From Pseudisothecium myosuroides (taxonomy: Eukaryota; Streptophyta; Bryopsida; Hypnales; Lembophyllaceae): DNA of 64,000 nucleotides. The stretch spans positions 47,879,288 through 47,943,287 of the forward strand of contig OX637288.1 in the NCBI GenBank assembly GCA_951799445.1, given 5' to 3'. Below the pieces are notes generated by a model. That model did no database searches. It worked only from the letters and a program-made list of their open reading frames with translations, and was not told the origin of the DNA. Positions 60,640-64,000 of this stretch are shown piece by piece (position 1 is the first letter of the stretch; each line of letters begins with the position of its first letter). The translations under genes and the position numbers were made by a program.

Positions 60640-60870
60640 ACATTGAGGTCAAGTCACTGTGAAAATCATCCCTTTTGGTACCGTGTGAATTATTTGTTTG
60701 AAAAAACCCAAGAGCACTCATTGAAGATCAAACTATAAATTACTATGCAAGACCTCCCCTTTTCCCACAAAATTTCCAAAGGATGAACATTTGTACTTCT
60801 TTCTAATATAGAAGAATTCTCTGTCATCCAGCGGACACTTAGTGTGCACAATGTTCGATGTTTGAAAATT
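60640..60870 (+). mobile_element. family C element, degenerate ends
   Basis: Interior blocks of family C are clear: TACCGTGTGAATTATTTG, AGCACTCATTGAAGATCAA, CCTCCCCTTTTCCCACAAAA, GGATGAACATTTGTACTTCT, CATCCAGCGGACACTTAGTG. The terminal CCCTAAAGG/TTAA signals are eroded, so this is the oldest recognisable copy. Confidence 0.65.
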
Positions 60871-61659
60871 AATCCTATATAGACTTTACCTAAAAGGTAT
60901 GATGGATGACTTCGTAGAAATAAAGAATGCACCTATTGATCTAAAAATTGATGTAAGATAGAGGTATATATATCAGATAGCCCCCCTATGATGGCTTTAT
61001 AGGGTGACCTATAGTGGCAACACTTGGATGTATTGTTCATTGAAAAAGATTTTCTTTTTCCACCTTCTTGCCACTTATCTCTCTTCCTTCTTTGATTAGG
61101 ATGAGGTTTCAAAGCTAATCTTCATAGGTGAATCTATGAGATTGGGATGGGTCCGAATGAAAAATACACATGTTTATTGAATAAAATATTCATTCTTGAG
61201 AACACCCCACCCCCTTTTTTAATTCTTCCTCATCCTTATTTCAGTACACATTAAGCTCAATTTTTCAATAATTCCCCCCTATTGTATAAGCTAAAATGCT
61301 TAAGTTATCCATTATAGGTACCTCTATCTTTTTTTCTTTTTTCTTTTACACAAATAAAGGCCAACCTTTATTGCAAAAAAAATAAAATACAAAGACCCAG
61401 TTGCAAGCAACCTCGGTTGAGTGATCCTCTACCTTATTTTGGTGACTACCTTGGTCATGAGGGTTGCATCCTTCCACAATTAACACGACAAAGTTCATGA
61501 TTAGTTAGGTGGCATACCATTATAGGCAATTGATGTCCCAAGAGAACATTCTAAGTTAAGTTATACAACTACTGTACATATTTTATACTGAAGGAGGACA
61601 AAGAAAACTGGATTTAATTGGCACCTGCCTATTGGTTTTCAATTGCTATCAATAAAGAG
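60871..61659. other. spacer
   Basis: No gene recognised. It holds the 61349-61415 retroposon-like repeat and a T-rich tract at 61328-61346. Confidence 0.4.
61349..61415 (-). repeat. dispersed retroposon-like 3' end, copy 2
   Basis: Counterpart of 58243-58308. It is preceded on the plus strand by a T-rich tract (61328-61346), as expected for the poly(A) tail of a minus-strand retroposon. Confidence 0.45.
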
Positions 61660-61836
61660 GAGAACTTGGTCCGAGATGACCCTACACTACTGGGTAATGA
61701 TTGTGAGGCACCCCAACCGAATGGCGTGGTTGCGGGTTCGATACTTGGCGGCGATAGGTTCTTTACCTTGTGTAAATCAGCCTCTCTTCATGCCGGAAAC
61801 CTTCACCATGTGTTTCCTTAACACGTTTGTGTCAAA

Positions 61837-61867
<31 letters not shown>

Positions 61868-61868
61868 G
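61660..61868 (+). mobile_element. probable tRNA-derived SINE with (AAAT)n tail
   Basis: About 210 bp, not AT-rich in its 5' half, with a Pol III B-box-like GGTTCGATACT at 61735-61745 (consensus GGTTCGANNCC). It ends in a (TAAA)n tail at 61834-61867. An A-box is expected upstream, but only a weak candidate is present near 61691. The 5' boundary and target duplication are uncertain; AGAACT occurs on both sides. The 66-67-codon frames across it are incidental. Confidence 0.6.
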
Positions 61869-61911
61869 AGAACTCCGTCACTGCTGACTGACAATCATTT
61901 GTATATGTAAG

Positions 61912-62145
61912 TTAACTCTTAAAGGACAAAGGGGTGACCCTCACAATCATCCGTTTGCATTACCGTGTGAATAATTGGCTTAAAAAATTGTAAAAGTGCT
62001 CATTGGAAGTCAAAGTATTATAGAAGATCTTCCCTTTTCACAACAATTTCCGAGGATGGATGGATAGTTGCATTTTTGTCCTACACAATTTGATTCCCTC
62101 TCATCCATTGCCCATAAAATGGTTGCGTCGACGTTTAAGGGTTAA
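61912..62145 (+). mobile_element. family C TTAA-bounded short element
   Basis: 234 bp with TTAA at 61912-61915 and 62142-62145. Starts TTAACTCTTAAAGGACAAAG and ends GACGTTTAAGGGTTAA. It shares ATTACCGTGTGAATAATTGG, AGTGCTCATTGGAAGTCAAA and TTTTTGTCCTACAC with the other copies. Confidence 0.82.
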
Positions 62146-62629
62146 ATACCAAGCATCATTTTCCTTGAAGGAGTGCCCAATTTGTAAGATATGAGCAAGG
62201 CAGATGGCAAAGCACGAGAGATTCCAAACATTCCAAGAAACCAACCAATATCAATAACTTATCCATTCATTTGTAGGCATGTAGCCTAGAGTTGTAGCTA
62301 TCATGCACCCATCCCCAAGCCAAGAACACCAAGGTGTGCACATGAGTGTTTGCCACATCACAAGGTAGGCAGCAGAAGACTTGACATTCAAGTTGTCCTA
62401 AGTAAGTAAGTTAAACCAAGTGTGGGTTCTGCGGATGGATGCCATGTTGCACCCCAAGTGAACTGAAGACTGTGGGGATGCAACACTTGGAAGACATGGA
62501 AGGCAAGTGATTGATCAAGACACGGAAGTTGACTTGAGTTCAGTGAAGGGACAAACATGTTTTTTTTACTACAAACTTTGAAAGAAAAAAAAATCCACAT
62601 TTGGGAAGACCTAGAGAAAAATAATCGAC
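62146..62629. other. spacer
   Basis: No gene recognised. An inverted pair around 62437-62480 (ATGCCATGTTGCACCCC / GGGGATGCAACACTTGG) is imperfect. Confidence 0.4.
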
Positions 62630-62891
62630 ACTACACTAAATAGTGAAATTAGGTTGCCTTAACAATTAGGTTGCCTTACTTCAAAAAAATCGCTTTACAA
62701 GCCAACCAATCAACAAATATGTCTACTGTTTTTTCTGTTTGTACACATAGAGGTTCATGAGTCCCACATAAATAAATTTTTAGTTCAAAAAATTAGTAAA
62801 TTCTTGTAAAGAAACAATATATATATATTTATATAGTGTAGAATGTCGAGAAATTAGTGCGGGGCAACCTAATTTCACTATCGAGTGTAGT
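62630..62891. mobile_element. inverted-repeat MITE with ACTACACT ends
   Basis: The left end ACTACACTAAATAGTGAAAT (continuing TAGGTTGCC) mirrors the right end GGCAACCTAATTTCAC then TATCGAGTGTAGT. 262 bp, no coding capacity. AATTAGGTTGCCTTA is repeated directly just inside the left arm. The target duplication is not clear. Confidence 0.7.
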
Positions 62892-64000
62892 TTTGAAGTT
62901 AAGGTAATATGCTCTAAAAGTGACCATTTAAGGGTTGGTCTGCCTTTTTCACAGGTTTCCTTGAACAGAAATATTTTTGGATCATTTTTCAGAGAAAGAA
63001 AAATGGATGCGAAACGTAACACAAGTGGTTTCATATTTTTTGAATCATTTTTGAATTACTTATGAATTTTATAAAAAAAATTTGTTGTAGGTACCTATTT
63101 GTGACCTTAGGTCTTTCAAAATCTGATCACTTGCAACTTCTAAAGTGATTTGAGTAAATGAAGATCAATGATTGGCTCTTGCAATAAATAAAGCTTTTCT
63201 CTTGATTCTCTCAATGGCTTGAGTGGTCCATTTAAGGACCACCTAATGTCCATTTCAAATCTAAATATAGGGTCGACTCGAAGAGGCCGCTCGCTTTTAG
63301 AGCACACTACCTTAAGACAATATGATCTTGCAATCTGTGGGAGTTAGTTTCACTCTAAAATTTTAAGGAGATAACTTATACTTGAACAAGTTCAATCAAA
63401 AACCAAGGACCAAATGTTTGGATTCAATAATGAATAAAAAAAAAGGAAGATTATAGCCTTGCTTTTGGAAATTAAACATGTTTTGAATTACTTTTAGGAA
63501 TTTGAACACTGCAAAACTTTAGGAGGGTAGTTCATTTGTCATTGATCTTTGACTTAATAAACTAAAAACATTCTAACGATATTTATCAACAGAGAGTCAA
63601 TACGATATTTAGAGAAATGGAATCAAAATTTTATTAGATCCATTTAAGTGCATAAAAACTTCTGACTTCTCTTTCTAGCTTAGAAATACAAAGGTTTTAA
63701 TAAGTTAAATTGCTCATTAACTCTAATTTTATATTTGAAAATTTTGAATTCTTTTATCATTGTCTTATATTAAGATGAGATTTCGGAAAGTTAACAAACT
63801 AGTGCAAGAGCAATGCTATAGGACTTAAACAAAGTTATAGGGTAGTACTATTGTATGGAAGCTTGTTATAGCCAATTAAATTATATTTAAAACTCAACAA
63901 TAGAATGTTTAAGCATTTCAATACTGGGACAGAGCCTTAGAGCTTAAACTCATAATGTATGTTTAATAAGGACAATGGAAATAAAGGCAAGCTCTTTTTC
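62892..64000. other. AT-rich spacer to window end
   Basis: No gene, terminal repeat or tandem array recognised. Confidence 0.4.

Noticed and set aside
1..64000. tRNA, rRNA or CRISPR features
   Set aside because: No cloverleaf-forming gene, rRNA core sequence or regularly spaced direct-repeat array was seen. The only B-box-like motif belongs to the probable SINE at 61.7 kb.

Overview
This window looks like eukaryotic nuclear DNA from a land plant, possibly a seedless one with a transposon-rich genome. The plant signals are an intronless 9-cis-epoxycarotenoid dioxygenase (NCED, abscisic-acid synthesis) with a plastid transit-peptide-like N-terminus, a plant-type 26S proteasome RPT4 copy split by GT-AG introns, and telo-box-like AAACCCTA sequence. 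The species cannot be fixed from the sequence alone. No operons, CRISPR arrays, rRNA or tRNA genes were seen.

Gene content is very low. (1) 108-924 (-) is a possible two-exon gene of unknown function. (2) 3042-7320 (+) is an intron-containing but clearly dead copy of RPT4, with two in-frame stops, at least five frameshifting indels and a lost splice donor. (3) 27193-28938 (-) is the one convincing intact gene, a 581-residue NCED with all four iron-binding histidines. A palindromic G-box/ABRE lies about 0.8 kb upstream of its ATG.

Most of the rest is repeats. The dominant component is a set of non-autonomous DNA elements ending in CCC(C)TAAAGG and bounded by TTAA. Family A is about 0.92-0.94 kb with about a dozen copies or fragments (12-13, 15, 16-20, 22, 32, 34, 37-38, 40, 51 and 59 kb). 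Family B has two copies (22.5 and 54.3 kb). Family C is about 230 bp (37.2, 43.1, 60.6, 61.9 kb). They nest in one another at TTAA and sometimes abut, sharing a single TTAA. The end structure fits piggyBac-like (or Kolobok-like) transposons, which are not a usual component of plant genomes.

Other mobile DNA: three 5'-truncated copies of one LINE family with 10, 17 and 13 bp target duplications (29.9, 34.0-35.9, 57.2 kb), the longest keeping reverse-transcriptase C-terminal and zf-RVT remnants; a MULE-like element with a 9-bp duplication (9.7-10.1 kb); two CACTA-ended foldback elements (20.5, 45.5 kb); a TGGGCAATTTCG inverted-repeat family (53.6, 55.4 kb); a 529-bp element caught inside one family B copy, with the empty site visible in the other (54.6-55.1 kb); a probable tRNA-derived SINE (61.7 kb); and duplicated remnants carrying an OTU-protease-like DGNCFF motif (11.0 and 17.4 kb). 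Minisatellites lie at 41.7-42.2 kb. Higher-GC single-copy-looking islands (0-10, 23.3-31, 55.7-57.5 kb) alternate with very AT-rich repeat blocks.
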